Positions 29,870 through 43,583 are shown, numbered from the stretch's first letter. The stretch: DNA of 64,000 nucleotides from Sipunculus nudus (GCA_026874595.1 CM049318.1:9528741-9592740), one strand, 5' to 3'. Notes: generated by a model from the letters alone, not told the origin. A program made the numbers and translations.

Positions 29870-31825
29870 CACTTAAACATGCAAGAGATTCTGATACATG
29901 GTCTCAGACCAAAGCTTTAAGCCAGTTTACATTACCAGTGTGACAAAATTTATGGTAGTATAGCTAATATTCACCTGATGATTATGGTGTTGCGTTTCCT
30001 TTTCTGATAGCTGGCTGCAGAATGGCTGCGATTCAAATTTCGCGCTCCTGTATCCCGTACCAAAGTTCAGCATATGCTGCTTTTGGAGCAGCTGCTGAAT
30101 TCCTGCTAAGATTGTACTCCAGTTATGCTGACAAAGGGAGCAGCAAATCTGCTCTATCTCTGCTGCGAGAATTAGCAATTTTACAGCATATGTTCTATTA
30201 CTGCTCAATCTCAGTATATTTGCAGCAGATATACTGAAAATCTGCTCTCTTGAAAAACCGTCAAGGCAGATGCAACAACTTTTGCTGTATCTCTGCTGCC
30301 TCAAGATGTACTAGAAAGGACCATAGAGTAGATTTGCAGCAGATGCTCACACACTGCTGCTTTGAGACAGTGCCCTCAGCGACATATATTATTTTCTTAA
30401 GTTTGGAGAGTAGATCTGGATCATGTGCTGATTCATTGCTGTTTTGAGATAGACATTCTACAGTGCAATTAAATCCTTTACAAGTTTGGAAAGTATATTT
30501 AGAGCACATCAGAACGCTGAAGGTTTGTTTGAGGCTTGCGTTAGGCATGCTTGGGCAGATAAAAGTGTGTTTATTTCTAAGAGCTCTCATAGAAAGGAGA
30601 TCCAGTATTCCAGGGTAACTGTGATGAGTAGAGTATTCCACTGGTGCCCCGGTTAAGACATTGTATCAAGTACCACTGGAGTTCCAGTAACGTGCTTGAA
30701 TACATGATACACAGCAACACTGCCTGACCTCGAACTTGACTGACCTATAAACCGTGGCCCATGCTGTTTTAAACAAAGCACAAAGCTGGTTCCGGTAACA
30801 GGCAAGGAGGCCACATTGTCAACGAAGGCACACAAATATGTAAGTTCTCTCTCTTAGCATGTCTGATAGTATCGAATTTAGGCATATCTTTAGTTGTTAC
30901 TATCTTATATTTCTAATGGGCTAGATTAAATGTTCTGAAGATCTGTAAAACAGTAAATCAGCGGAGTTGCCGCACTCTGATGGTCTGCCGAGGCGTTTCC
31001 CCGGTGCATGCTTAAGTAGGACATTTGTAAATCGGATTGGGGGGGGGGGGGATGTATGAAGAGGGTTGCAGAAAATAGCGTTTTTTTCGGGAAAAGCGCC
31101 AAAGGGGCTTAAGTTCCAAATATTATTCAACTTCAAGGTTTGATCAGATGTTTCTGATCTGAATTTTACATTCTCCCAGTTAAAAAAAATTCTTTATTTC
31201 CGTTTGCAAGACACTATAATTAAGGATAAGGTATAGAGCCAGGAATTTAAAAGTCTGCAGTCATTTTTTGTCATGCAGTTTTTCGCCATATAGGCAATTA
31301 TTTTTTCTCTTAATTTGTACCACCTACAAACAAGAGGGAAAATAAAATCCTGTTTAAACAAATGTTTTGTGTGCAATACCAACCTCTCTCATTATCGAAA
31401 TTAGATATTTCTCACATATATTTTTAAACAATGATTATGACTTATGATTTATACAGTTTCCATCATATAATAAGTAGTGACACCTGCTCATCCAGCAATT
31501 TCTTTAGCCTTATTACAGTTTACAGAATTACAGTTAAATACAAGTTAGTCTCTGTTTACAGTTAAAACTACATGAGAAACTAACTAATTAATTTAATGTA
31601 ACATTATGTAAATTTATAACGGTGTAATAAATCTAGAAATATTTCCAAAACTGCAGATACCCATAACAGGATTTCCATGAATGTGTTAAACTAGATAGGC
31701 TTGCAAAATTACGTCAATTGGATAGGAAATACCTTCCCCCTCTGCGCCTCGCTTCCGCGACTTCATCAGCTCGCTATTCGAGCCGTCCCTATATTATCAA
31801 AATCGTTCATATATGTGAAAAACAC
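29870..31825 (+). repeat. dispersed repeat copy A (~1.95 kb)
   Basis: It aligns by eye over nearly its whole length with 38345-40540 in the same orientation. Shared blocks include ATTCAAATTTCGCGCTCCTG, CCAAAGTTCAGCATATGCTG, TGCCGCACTCTGATGGTCTG and, at the right end, GAGCCGTCCCTATATTA. A poly-G run of 13 lies at 31039-31051. No transposase or other protein was recognised. Confidence 0.75.
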
Positions 31826-32094
31826 GTATTCTCTCTACCAGGATACATCTTACACTGTGAGCTTTTTTTAAACTTCTCTGAATTAGCACATTCAAGTTTA
31901 TGGCACGTTCTGCACCTACTTGTTCACTGGCTCGTATTCTTTAAGAATATACCGCTTGAACAATCTTATGGTCTGGAATATGTTTACATCCATTTTTTTC
32001 ATAAAGTATTATATACTTTAAGCAAATTGTGCCCTTGAGTGATTTCAAAGTTTTTCTTACTAGGGTTTCTGTATTGTGATGGTACGTATGATAG

Positions 32095-32330
32095 AATTAT
32101 AACCTGTTAAGACAGCTTGACATTTTTACCTTATGTACCTTATTTTTACCTGACGTATCACAATATTTTCAGTTAACAATGCTCAATGCTCAATGCGATA
32201 AATATCTGTCAATTATGTTAAATGATCTGACTGGCATCCCAGGGCTTTGTCTGCCCAATTCTACTTGAGATTTTTTTCATGGGTTGGGGGGGTGGGGGGT
32301 GGGGTTATGTTAACAAACAGTCCATGCTAA
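32095..32330. repeat. dispersed repeat with poly-G tract (copy related to 19.9-20.1 kb)
   Basis: The same ordered blocks as at 19870-20100 end in an interrupted G-run at about 32286-32304. Confidence 0.5.
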
Positions 32331-33479
32331 CAAGAGTTAGACGTTGTGATTATAATGATTCTTAACAAAATAATAAAAAAAAATACAGTTTACCCAAAAA
32401 ATCCTTTGCCGCACTCGGAGAAATAACAGGGGCGTGGCAAGGATTGAGGGAGGGGAAGGGGCTTCAAATTATGCATAAATTTATTTTCAATGTTTTAGGT
32501 CATAAAATGCTAAATTAAAAAAAAAATTAAAGAAAAATATACAAAAAATATGCATCTTCTAGATTATCCCTTGGATCACCATTCAAAAAAGGTTTGTACA
32601 TTTAGGGTTTTAGTTTAATGTACATGCTTCATTTAATTAACAAAATGAAAACAAAACAGTAAAATTTATTGAAAGTTCTCCTTCCAATTCAGCTATACAT
32701 GCTGTTGGCTGGATAAAGGACATTTAACTTCAACATGCTTAATATTATCTCAACTAAATTTGAATACTGAAATTAACACATGTTAAAAAAAACAGTTTTT
32801 AAACTCTTTTATTAATACCCATTATTTAGTCCAAAACCTAACACTGATTATTCAATGCGCACTCACTAGAACCCTTGTAATACAAAACAAATTCCAAAAT
32901 GTAGAAAAGTCGAGAAAAATAATTTATCATAGAACGTTATAACATTTAGCTTGTTTATGTTTCCTCTCCATGAAAGGGGGGGGGGGGGGAAGCTTAGCTC
33001 TGCTGAGTGAAGCCAGCTAGCTGCGTGGACCGAAGCAAGTTTCATAACAGTGGGCCAGGTAAGGGCTCCGACTCTCACTGCACACAACCATGCTCAGTTA
33101 ATTTGATGTAACGAATACTTGGCATGGTGTCTGAATACTTGAATTAAAGCTTCTGTTTTTAGTGGTCAATACCTCTCCTAAACCAATAAGTTTCAAAGTT
33201 CAAATTTAAGAAAGGTAAATCCTGATATGTATTTGCTGTGAAAATTTAATGACCAGTGCCTACAGGGAAAATTGTGCCATGGTCAAAGATGGGCTAATTT
33301 AAGGCATTAATTTTACATTTATACTAATAATCTAAAATCAGGCATACGTTTAGTTTTATTGAATAAAGTTTTATCCTTGAAGAATGTCTATAGCTTTATC
33401 AGTTACCATTTTAAATAAGAAAAATATATTTCCTAATGTTTTGACAAGGTACATTATGTTCAGATCTGTACCTTCACAA
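32330..33479. other. non-coding stretch with a G tract
   Basis: No coding exon was recognised. A run of 12 or 13 G lies at about 32977-32989 in the spacer. Confidence 0.35.
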
Positions 33480-34035
33480 ATTATGCAATATTTACATAAT
33501 TTCTTGTATGTACGTAGTAAATATAAAGAAGACTATTTCGGTCAAATATAAAAAAGTGTATGGTTTTAATAGCAAGCACTCTTGAAGTGTACCAAAAGGT
33601 TTTTTCTTAATTTTCCAAGGGAACGAAGTCCCAGTGTCCCAGTTTTTGGTTTGGTTAAACCGAAGAACATCGAATTGTATGTTGAATTTTGGAATTGTCG
33701 TTTCTCTGTTTAACGACGGACGGCCTAATGTGCAGGCGGATGACGGACAAAGGACCATCTCTATGTCTCAGATTACTTATAGCATACAGAAAGTATTCAT
33801 ATTTTTTACAGGTTCAAACTTAATACATGTAGAAATTAGTCCCATATCTGCGGATACCAGTGACAAAATTTTCATGATTGTGTTAAACATGCTAGGCCTG
33901 AATAAAATTACTACAAAGATGTTTGGAAAAGTGTCTGCACCATTGGTTAGGGAATACCTTCCCCCTCGGGCCTAGCTTACGCCACTTAAATAGGTCTCTA
34001 TTTGAGCCGTCCCTATATTAAAATCATGCATCCAC
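33480..34035. repeat. dispersed repeat copy C
   Basis: Its left part matches copy D (28310-28670). Its right part (from about 33845, including GGGAATACCTTCC and GAGCCGTCCCTATATTA) matches the right ends of copies A and B. It therefore links the D and A/B segments as parts of one family. Confidence 0.65.
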
Positions 34036-34718
34036 CCAGCAAACAATTACGTAATCCGTCTTCAAGGCTCTTTGTTTAGTGGACAAGTGTAAAAGACGTA
34101 AACATTGGCGTGTCAAAAACACGCGTAAACACATAGAAATGTCCCATGTAAAGGGCACTTGTAAACCACTTAAATGTCCCCGGGTACATGTAGAACACGT
34201 GTAAATTTCTCCTATATAACACTCGTACATTACCCCTTATATACCCAATGCACACTATAGCTATTTGTGCACAAAAGAATATAGGCAATAAACAGGTTTA
34301 CCCTTGTTTTCTCTTTTTTTTTCTTTATGTCTTACTTTTTTATCCTCGACATTACATACATGTAACGACAGAAAATGATAGTAATGGACACCCTTTGAAT
34401 ACCAAACAACCGAGCAGTATGCCACAGTGTTTCTCTTTGTACCATTACAAGTCAGTAAACGCTCGATAAACTCTGGTGTTAGTTTATATACGTGGCTGAC
34501 CCATCCCTACTCGGTGCAACGTACATACATAAAGTTCATCAAAACACAAATGCAGGTAAAAATCCAAATACATAGTCTAAATACATTATGTACGGTCCTT
34601 GCTTTTACGTAATTTAGGCCTTTATGTGTTTGAAGTTACAGAAGGATCATGCCAATCCTCTGTAGTTGCCGCATCTGGAATCCCTTTACGGTCATAGGAA
34701 GAGTGCAGACTTTGGCAG

Positions 34719-34776
34719 AACTTCTTTCACTTCGATTTGGACCATCACGGAATGTTAACCGAACCAAATTGTCAAG
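34719..34776 (+). CDS. possible EF-hand-like exon fragment
   Basis: A 58-nt segment lies between GGCAG and G|GTACAA. It reads as FFHFDLDHHGMLTE, similar to an EF-hand loop. Downstream sequence stays open only by changing frames and no second exon was found. It may be a remnant or chance. Confidence 0.2.
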
Positions 34777-35044
34777 GTACAATATCTGCATACAATCATG
34801 GAGACTCGAACAGTTTTTTCTCCACTTATGATTTCATATTGAATCAGAAGTTTCTTCAGGAAAGTATTGAAATAACACAGTTTAGAATCAGACTTATCTT
34901 TCAGTTGAGCACTTCAAACACCGTTCTGGCAGAGTAAGAGTTCATGGAAAGCTTTGTATTATTTATTTTCTGTAAAATTCTAGAGTAGGCCTAGTATCTT
35001 TTAAATGATGTTCAGCAGAGAAACATAAATTCTGTACAGTTCGA

Positions 35045-36060
35045 AGAGTTTCGGCTTGTGGTTAACATTTTTTGTGAGATTTCCTCAGCGTCCTTCTATT
35101 GATGAATGCTTCCAACAAAACTTGGCTAATAATAGGGGCATCTAGATGCCATTCTGTGAGGATGTCAAAATTATCAAGAGCTGTGTAGACATTTGTTCCA
35201 AAACTGGCATGAAAGTTATCAGTTTCAAAAACTTCATTATGTGATGTTTGTCTGCTGACAAAGTCCAATGATTCCTTTAGTATACAGAGGTAAAAGTCAT
35301 TAGGCAAATTAAAACTCTGTTTTGAATGCCCTTCTTTATAGTGTTCCAATGATTTTGATTCAAGATAAGAGATCCATAGACTGTAAAACTGTGATTTTCT
35401 TTAGACTTCCCTGAATAAGCACACTCCAGTCTATGGTAGGCTCCGGATCCAATTGTTCTCTGTTTCTTACAGCAAATATATGCAGCCCTTTTCGATGTTT
35501 GCAAATGTTTAATACACAGTCGACTACCACAACATCAACAACTTCTCAAGTTTATTCCGACAAGTAACTCAAGATATCCAATTTTATGATCGGTGGCGAG
35601 TGAAACATAGGTTTGATTAATGAAATACCATCCTTTAGTTCAGGTGCAGGTTGACGCTTCAAACGACTTTTGATCAACATTCTACATTGATTGTACATAT
35701 TTCACTGAGATATTTCACGTCACTACATGACTGTGAGAAATTCGGTCAGGAGTTTGATTTCTTTCAGGTGTGACACAAGATTCTCATACTCTTTATGAAA
35801 AAGACACTCAAACAAGCATATTTTCTTCCAATCGGTTTTACTTAAAATCGTCTTATATTCCCAATGGAGGGCTGGTGCCTCAGAAATCTCAATACAGTTG
35901 AGAAGTTCACTTGTATCTGTTTTAAAGGAACTGTTGGCTTCATGACTCTATATTTTCCAGATGCTCGCAGGATTTCCACCATTAAGATGTGCTTGAATTG
36001 CGTCTGCAGCAGAGGGTAAACAGCCAAAGTTGTCTTTGTTATTAAACACAAACTGTCAAA
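35045..36060 (-). pseudogene. decayed - strand coding segments, family unknown
   Basis: On the - strand, 36050-35720 reads mostly in one frame (DAIQAHLNGGNPASIW, an in-frame stop, then LLNCIEISEAPALHWEYK and KKICLFECLFHKEYENL). A further open run at 35400-35062 contains FNLPNDFYLCILKESLDF and ALDNFDILTEWHLDAP. Upstream of that, the frame 35504-35400 is shifted relative to it. The peptides are complex and look like real protein, but I do not recognise the family. A second diverged copy of the 35890-35755 part lies at 42000-41865. Confidence 0.4.
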
Positions 36061-36505
36061 CGTTTCTGACTATCAGAAACTTTCTTTTGTTAATATTTAA
36101 TAACGCCACCTGGCTTGGATTTCAGCTTCCTGACAATGTTAAAATTGCGAATCGTTTGATCTTTCTTTTCCTGTTTGATCCTCAATATTTATAAGAAGTT
36201 GTCAAGTGGTAGCTGACTGAATATTCATCACCATTGTTCAAAGTAATATAGTGCCATGACTACAAAAGAAAAACAATATAAGTAGAATTTATCTAGGGAA
36301 AAGAAAGCTGAATTACCATAAGAAAATGTAATTATGGCCAGTAACTATCTCTAATAACATAATTAGCATTATTAGGTAACGAGAACACTTTATATTCTAG
36401 GCTTATGATATGTTTTAAATCCATAAAATTATTGGCTGTGTTCATATCATAAGAAAGAAGTTGAGCTAAGTTTAAAAAGAAAGAACTTTAAAGTTTACAT
36501 TTACC

Positions 36506-36820
36506 TTATGGATTGAATTTGCCACGAACCTGTATCATTTGGCCATCCATTCCTGCATATCTTTCAACAACTTTGGAACAAAATGCTTGAAGATGGAGAA
36601 AAACACACGATGTTGTTTGCTGTCTGCTGTATTCATATAACATGGTATTTTCACATGTTAACAGCCTGTAACGTTTATGCATGCATGTGGGCCTGATTTG
36701 GAAACTTAATATTCTTGACCCAGGGTATGGCGCACCGGACCTGGTGTCCTGGCTGGCCACCAGGCTGGCCTGTGGTGATTGTTTTTCTTTTGTCCCCTGG
36801 ACTGCACTACGTGTATACAT
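36506..36820 (-). other. open reading frame of doubtful status
   Basis: An uninterrupted - strand frame of 104 codons (from a non-ATG or ATG start, ending RGKFNP). An overlapping frame contains HFVPKLLKDMQEWM, which looks more protein-like but is interrupted. It may belong with the decayed segments at 35-36 kb. Confidence 0.2.
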
Positions 36821-36899
36821 GGGAGCACATCCGTGGGCCTGTAAGCAAGACTGTGAAGTGACAGCAGGTACAGCTGTACATATTGCTTAGAGTTATCGG

Positions 36900-38340
36900 A
36901 ACTATACATATTCACCTAGTGGTGTTTTCTCAATGGGATACCTTATGTCAACTGGTGGCAATTATCAAGGATTGATATTTGAATACACATATACCCTTTG
37001 TATCCAATATAATAGAAATTTATTTGGCCTGCTCAATCATATCTATCTATCTATGTTTATCTGTCTTTATATGTACATGTACATATGCCTGTCATCTAAA
37101 TTGATGTTACACCAGTATGGATGTGACCGGAAATAATTTGTATCCCATGCTGGCCCACTTCCTTATTCTCTCACAGTAACTCCACTTTCTTTTGTCAAGA
37201 AGACCCGAGCGTTACAAGTGACTGGAAGAGCCCCTTGGTCAATAGACGGTCAGACCTATATAATACTGCATTATGAATTTCTACACGTTTAAAGTAAATC
37301 AGCAGTATGCCAAGATGAATTAAAACAGAAATAAGAAATACGTTATGGTCAGTTGACTTGCATTCACCATATATTTTACAGAGTTCCATTTTATTTTTAT
37401 TTTTATAAAGTTACACATATTTCATCAAGGTACATTCCTCCTCTAAAGGGCATATTCGTTCTGGCAAAATTCTAAACCATTACGCGGTTATTGATGAATT
37501 GATGATCACCTAAATACATGATGAAAAACATATTTGCATGAAAAAAATAATGTTTACCGAAAAGAAAACTTGCAACTTTTCAGCATCGCCATACTACCAT
37601 GTCTATGGTAGCTGTGAAAAGCGCAGCTGCCAAAGATATGGTATTTTTAAGATGATTTTCAGCATCTTTCAGAATTTTTTTTATCCGTACAAGGTTTGTA
37701 CAATTTGGTTTAAGGGATGATAAGGATTACGTTTTATAAAGACTGTGGACCCAGTAAATATAGGTTTGGATCTGGTGGAAAAAGTAGCCCCCCCCCCACC
37801 CGCGGCTTCAAAACGGTGGATGATACTGAAAGGATATTAAGGGGTGTGGTGCAACCCACCAAGGATATTGTAATATCTTTAGTCAATAAACAATTCTGTT
37901 AAACAAATGTTTCAATTTTATTCAGCGTTGATTCTCTCTATTGTCCAGTCTCAGGGTAGTCTTTATTTTGTAACACAGCAACTTTCCCTGCTTTAAGTGT
38001 CGAAATGAGCTCAAATATATAACCAATAATTTATAAATATAAGATTTTAAACATATATTAGATTTTAACGTCCATTTAATACAGATTTTACTTCACAAAT
38101 GTCACTATTTCAGGTCACAAAGGGGACTGAAAATATGGCATTTTTACTTAAAAGAACACATTCGACGTTTTTATTTATGAAGGTGCTGAGCGAAATACAT
38201 AAAATTCAGCCTTTAGGCAGTTGTGCCCCTCTTTAACAAAATAATGGGTCCACAACTGAAAATAAACGTGAATAAGTTTACGGTCCAGCTAGGTCACACA
38301 TATGTAGAGGCTGGACTTAAAAGCATGCTGTGCTGAGTGA
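36900..38340. other. non-coding stretch
   Basis: No coding exon was recognised. A C-run lies at about 37789-37799. Short open frames occur without splice or family support. Confidence 0.35.
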
Positions 38341-38344
38341 CTTC

Positions 38345-40540
38345 ACTTATACATACAAGCGATTCTGATACATCAAAAACATGGTCTCAGACCAAAGCGT
38401 TTGTTCAGTTTACTTTACATGTGTGACACAAATTACTGAATTATAGCTAATATTTACCTGATTATTATGGTCAAAATATGTTGTTGCGTTTCCTCTGCTG
38501 ATAGCTGGCTGTAGAATGGGTGCGATTCAAATTTCGCGCTCCTGCGTCCCATACCAAAGTTCAGCATATGCTGCTTTTGGAGCAGCTGCTGTATTTCTGC
38601 TGTGATTGTACTCCAGTTATGCTGTCAAAGGGAGCAGCAAATAAGCAGATGTTAATACCTTCTGGTCCAATCTGCTCTGTCTCTGCTGCGAGAATCAGCA
38701 ATTTTACAGCATCTGTTCTATTTCTTCTCCATCTCAGTATATTTGCATCATATATACTGAAAATCTTCTCCATCTCAGTATTTTTGCAGCCTATATACTG
38801 AAAATCTGCTCACCTGAAAAACCGTCAAGGCAGATTTGCAGCAGATGCCCACACACTGCTGCTTTGAGACAGTGCCCTCAGCGACATATAATATTTTCTT
38901 AAGTGTGGAGGGTAGATCTGGAGCATATATACTGATCCACTGCTGTTTTGAGATAGACAATCTACTCTGCAATTAAATATAATTCTTTACATGTTGGCAC
39001 AGTATATTTAGAGCATACCAGTACGCTGAAGGTTTGCTAAGATAAACCACGATAAGTACTTAGCCTCGTACCCCTCCCCTAAGTCCCGACCACCTTTTTT
39101 TAAATCACCTTATTTGACTATTTTATTAAAGATTATGCCCGGTCTTTAATGCCAATTAGGGCTTAAATTATTTATTTTGGCTGAAACAGGGACAGACCTT
39201 ACCCTCGATTGCTGAATAAAGATTGAGAGATTGAAAACATTATTTTTACAGCTTGAGTAAGGCATTATTAGGCAGATAAAAGGTGTGTTTATTTAAAAGA
39301 ACTCTCATAGAAAGGAGACCCAGTATTCCAGTGTAATTTTGATGAGTAGAGGGGTCCACTGGTTTCCCGGTCAACACATTGTATCAAATGCCACTTGACT
39401 TTAACTAATGTGTTTGGATACATAATACACAGCAACACTGCCCGACCTCGAACTTGACTGACCTATAAACCGTGGCCAATCCTGTTTGAAACAAAACACA
39501 AAGCTGATACCGGTTACAGGCAAGGAGGCCATATTGACAACGAAGGTACACAAAAATGTAAGTTCTACCTGTCTTAGCATGTCTGATAGTATCGAATTTA
39601 GGCAGGTCTTAAGTTGTAACTATTTTTTATTTCTAATCGGATTGTTTACATGTTCTGGAGATGTGTAAAAAGATAAATCAGCGGAGCTGCCGCACTCTGA
39701 TGGTCTGCCTAGGCGGTTCTCCCGTGCATGCTCAATGTGGGGGGGGGGGGGGGGGGGGGGGTAACGGAACATAGCGTTTATAAGGGAAAAGGGCCACAGG
39801 GGCTTGAGATCCATACATTATTCAACGCCAAGGTTTGATCAAAAGACTCTGATCTGAATTTTACAATCTCCCAGTTCAATAACAATTCTTCTTTTCTGTT
39901 TGCAAGGCACTAAAACAAGGCTAAGGCTTAGGGCCAGACATTTAAAAGTTTGCAGTCATGCTTTTTATGCTCTATCACATGAATTTAAGGGCAAAAACAA
40001 AGTTGTTCAGAGCAAAATGTAATTTGGACCATAAGGCCTTTTCCCCTTTTATTTGTGTTCACCTACAAACAATAGGGAAAATAATATCCTGTTTAAACAA
40101 ATCTTTTGTGTGCAATAACAACCTCTCCAATTTTCGAAATTAGATATTTCTCACATATAATTTTTAAACAGTGATTATGACATACGATTTACACAATGTC
40201 CCACAATATAATCAGTAGTGACATCTGCTCATCCAGCAACACCGTGAACCTTTAACTGAGAATTACAGTCTCTGTTTACAGTTAAAATAACATGGAATCA
40301 CTACGTTTATTTAACTGTAACATTACGTCAATTCATAACAGTGTAATAAATTTGGAAATAAGTCATAAAACTGCAGATACAAGTGACATGATTGTGTAAA
40401 ACTAGCTAGGCTTGCAACATTACTGCCATTAGTTAGGGAATACCTTCCTTTCGGCGCCTCGCTTCCGCCACTTCATCAGCTCGCTATGTGAGCCGTCCCT
40501 ATATTAAAATCATTCAAATTACGTGAAAAAACGTGGCAGC
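38345..40540 (+). repeat. dispersed repeat copy B (~2.2 kb) with an internal insertion
   Basis: It is homologous to copy A (29870-31825). Relative to A it has about 200 bp extra at about 39037-39250. That extra piece ends with AATAAAGATTGAGAGATTGA, as short retroposons often do. At the same internal site where A has 13 G, B has 23 G (39739-39761). Confidence 0.75.
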
Positions 40541-41860
40541 AATTTTCCTGTTTCTGATCCACTTGTTAAGTATCACACATGAATTTTGTTAACATACATC
40601 ACAAATATGTATGTTGTCTATGTAAAATTTGTTTCCAGCACATAAAATTTACATTATATATAATAAGTTAATATTAATACTATATAATATAATAAGTTTA
40701 TATCCCATGTTTGGATACTTGATTCATATACATGCATATATTTTCATTTTCATTTTATGTATAACAACACAACTACCATATTGTTTGTTTAACATTTATT
40801 TAAATTATTTATCTTGATGTCTTTTTAGGTTTAAAATTCCAGTCACCACAGACTGAGTGAAGGTCCATATCTACCAGGGAAGAATCCTTTGACTGTCAGA
40901 CACCAGTTATCATAATTGTTGACAAGGCATCTGGTCATTATACATTTGGCCTCTTCTGTTCCCAGCTATCAGGTAACTATTACATAATATGTCTAGAGCA
41001 CTTTAGCCAACTTAAAGTGGAATATGCTTAAGCTAGATAGGGCCAGATAACATTAATACTTGGAAAGTCATGCAGATTTTTTAGCGAATTTGACATATTT
41101 TGAGCACCAAAGGTATGTCTCCCACACAGTTTGGTTATAAATGACATCTCAGGAATATCAAGTATAAATAAGGGACACATAAGAATGCCTCAGATGAAGG
41201 GAAGGATGATATTTCTTGGGATAACAGAACACTAAGTTATTTTCACAGCTGTCACTGTCAGGTAAATCACAAATGATAATGTGTTAGTGAAAAGGCTCTT
41301 ATTTATTAAATTTTAGAGATAGAGTGTTCATTTTTCAGATGCTATTAGCTATTTAGTGTCATTACAGAATGCTTTATAATACATGGGGTAAAACTTATTG
41401 GGTGTGAGTGAACCTAATCCACGTGCGTTTGTTGTGTGAATGGAGGATTTCGTCCAGATCCCAGACTTTGTCCTGATTTAATTGGCTGGTACACATGTGA
41501 CATGGACAGAATTTAATCAACAACTCAGATCTAGTAATGCATTTTTTTTTATTCTCTCCTGACAATTTGGGACTGACAGTGGCAGAAATACTGTGCTTTT
41601 ACTGAGATCTTGAATTGTTAGTCACAGGGGATTTCCAAGTGTGTGACGTCACTGCTGAGTTGAGAGTGTACACAGATGTGCCAATAGTTTTGAACAAATC
41701 ACACAACCACATATTGAAAGTGGAAAAAATATAAAAAACATGTTTTTCCACGAGGTATTGGGTTCATTGTATGTAAAAACTATTTTAATATTTTTTTCAC
41801 ATTAATATTTGATAATATAATGAGATATGGAATACGTTTGCTTCACCTTGAGAAACTGGG
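40541..41860. other. non-coding stretch
   Basis: AT-rich, with no coding exon or repeat end recognised. Confidence 0.35.
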
Positions 41861-41864
41861 CCCG

Positions 41865-41989
41865 AATGTGATTTCTTCCAGGTGTAAAACAAAGGTCTCA
41901 TAATGTTTATGAAAATGACATTCAAGCATATTTTCTTCAATTCGGTATAACTAAAATTCTCCTGATATTCCCCATAGAGGGCAGTTGTC
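41865..41989 (-). pseudogene. second copy of the 35.8-kb coding-like segment, decayed
   Basis: On the - strand it aligns with 35890-35755: GGGAATAT, GAAGAAAATATGCTTG and GAAGAAATC occur in order. Translation needs frame changes (KKICL then HFHKHYE). The homology stops at the left edge of the gypsy element, so the element probably inserted into this copy. Confidence 0.45.
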
Positions 41990-42097
41990 ACCACAGAGAT
42001 CCACAATCATCCGACCGCTGCCTTTTTGCCTTCTGCAGTTCAAGTTCTCAGTTAGGTTAAACCTACAATGATATATTTATTATTGCGGGCGTTTACA
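41990..42097 (+). repeat. 5' terminal direct repeat (LTR-like)
   Basis: It matches 49384-49492 with few differences: ATCCACAATCATCCGACCGC at the left and TTTATTATTGCGGGCG at the right. It is short for an LTR, so it may be a short LTR or only the part that survives. Confidence 0.7.
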
Positions 42098-42099
42098 AA

Positions 42100-42111
42100 T
42101 GGCGACGAGGA
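42100..42111 (+). promoter_or_regulatory. putative primer-binding site
   Basis: TGGCGACGAGGA begins two bases after the 5' direct repeat. A TGG start at this place is typical of retroelement primer-binding sites; the tRNA was not identified. Confidence 0.5.
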
Positions 42112-43074
42112 TTAATATCCTTAGTTTTTCATTTAATTTTAATACGTGGTGCAAGTGGATGTTCAGATGTTCACAAATTGTTATTAGTGTCCACTTGATA
42201 GCCAGCTTCCTATGCCGTTATAGGCTCTTCCTATAGATATCCGTTCATATCCCGGATTTTTCCTGTAGATTCTTCGTGTTATTCACTTCGTACATTCGCT
42301 GTCCCCGGTATCACTTCAATTGTTTTTGTTATAATTTTTTCATGTACTTATTGGGGTTTCACACATTTTCACTAGAGTGCTAGTTCTTGTATTTTAGTCT
42401 TCTAAACTGATCTTCAGGGTACTTTTAAGATGATATTCTCTGAATATTTAAGAAGAATATTTATTTTGGGTCCATTTAGTTTAGGTTTTACCCACTAGGT
42501 GTCGCCAGGGTTTGTTGTATATTCAACATGCTGTCAACATCTTGTATTGACAGTTGTCATTGAAGGTCAGTAATTCAGTAACGGATTTCTGTAAATATAT
42601 GATATATTTTTGTATTGTATGGTACCTTCCACATGCTACTTTGTATTTAGTATTTACCGATTCACTTGTGTTTTTCCTTTTGTTTTGCATGAGATTGATA
42701 CTTGGTGGCTCGTACTTATTTTTTGTATCTTGCTCACTGTTGTTCTCATGATTGACTTCTTGTCCAATATCATTGTACATTTTTCACTTAATGGACCTTT
42801 GTTTACTTTTTTTTATTTTGTAGTTGTTTCAACCTGGGCCTTTACGATCCAGGCATTTCCTTTTGCTTCGCTTATATGTTTCCTATCATTTTTCTGTGCT
42901 AATCCTTTCGTGGTTGTTTAGATCCTTTGGTATCGTTGATTCGTATCATGTAAGCTTGTGATCTCACCTGCGGAGTTTCCATCTACATTATTTCGGCTGA
43001 GCTGGTAAATTGTGGTGTGAGGCCCTGTTGTTGACTCTCTTACGTGATATCTCTATTGTCAATTAGTCTACATA
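42112..43074 (+). other. retroelement leader or lost gag region
   Basis: T-rich sequence between the primer-binding site and the nested pogo-like element. The frame at 42610-42921 is hydrophobic because of T-richness and matches no gag motif; no CCHC knuckle was seen. Confidence 0.4.
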
Positions 43075-43571
43075 CAGTAGAGCGCTGTTTTTCCATAAGC
43101 GTCGGGGACAAGCTTTTCTTTCGGAAAAACGAATTTTTTAAAATTCGGTCGGGTTTCTGTGGCCTATTTCGTAGGACAGTTTATGATTAACTTAACGCCA
43201 TTTTACTGAGAGAACACCGTGTTTCTTTTTGACCCACGTAATTTACGACCGGAACTTATAAAAATATCGGATTTATTGCAGAGTTTATACCTGTTTTAAC
43301 CTGTTTTAGGGTACTTGTGTGCAGTGGCGTCAATTTTTCTTCCAGGGTGGGGGATGACTTTGTATTTATATACACAAACACACATACACACATATATATA
43401 AATATATATACCTTTTCCAGCGTCTGTGAGTGACATATTCAACTGTATATATATATACAGTTTTTCAAACCACGCCGTTAGCTTCATTCAAACCACATTC
43501 ACCTGATGATCGGGTCGCATCCCGTGAAACAGACTGTTGTGAATTAACAGTGTTGTTTTTCTTCAGATTTT

Positions 43572-43583
43572 TATATATATAAA

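Noticed and set aside
42610-42921. Hydrophobic + strand frame as a membrane protein or env-like gene
   Set aside because: It lies in T-rich leader sequence of the retroelement, before pol, and its hydrophobicity follows from base composition.
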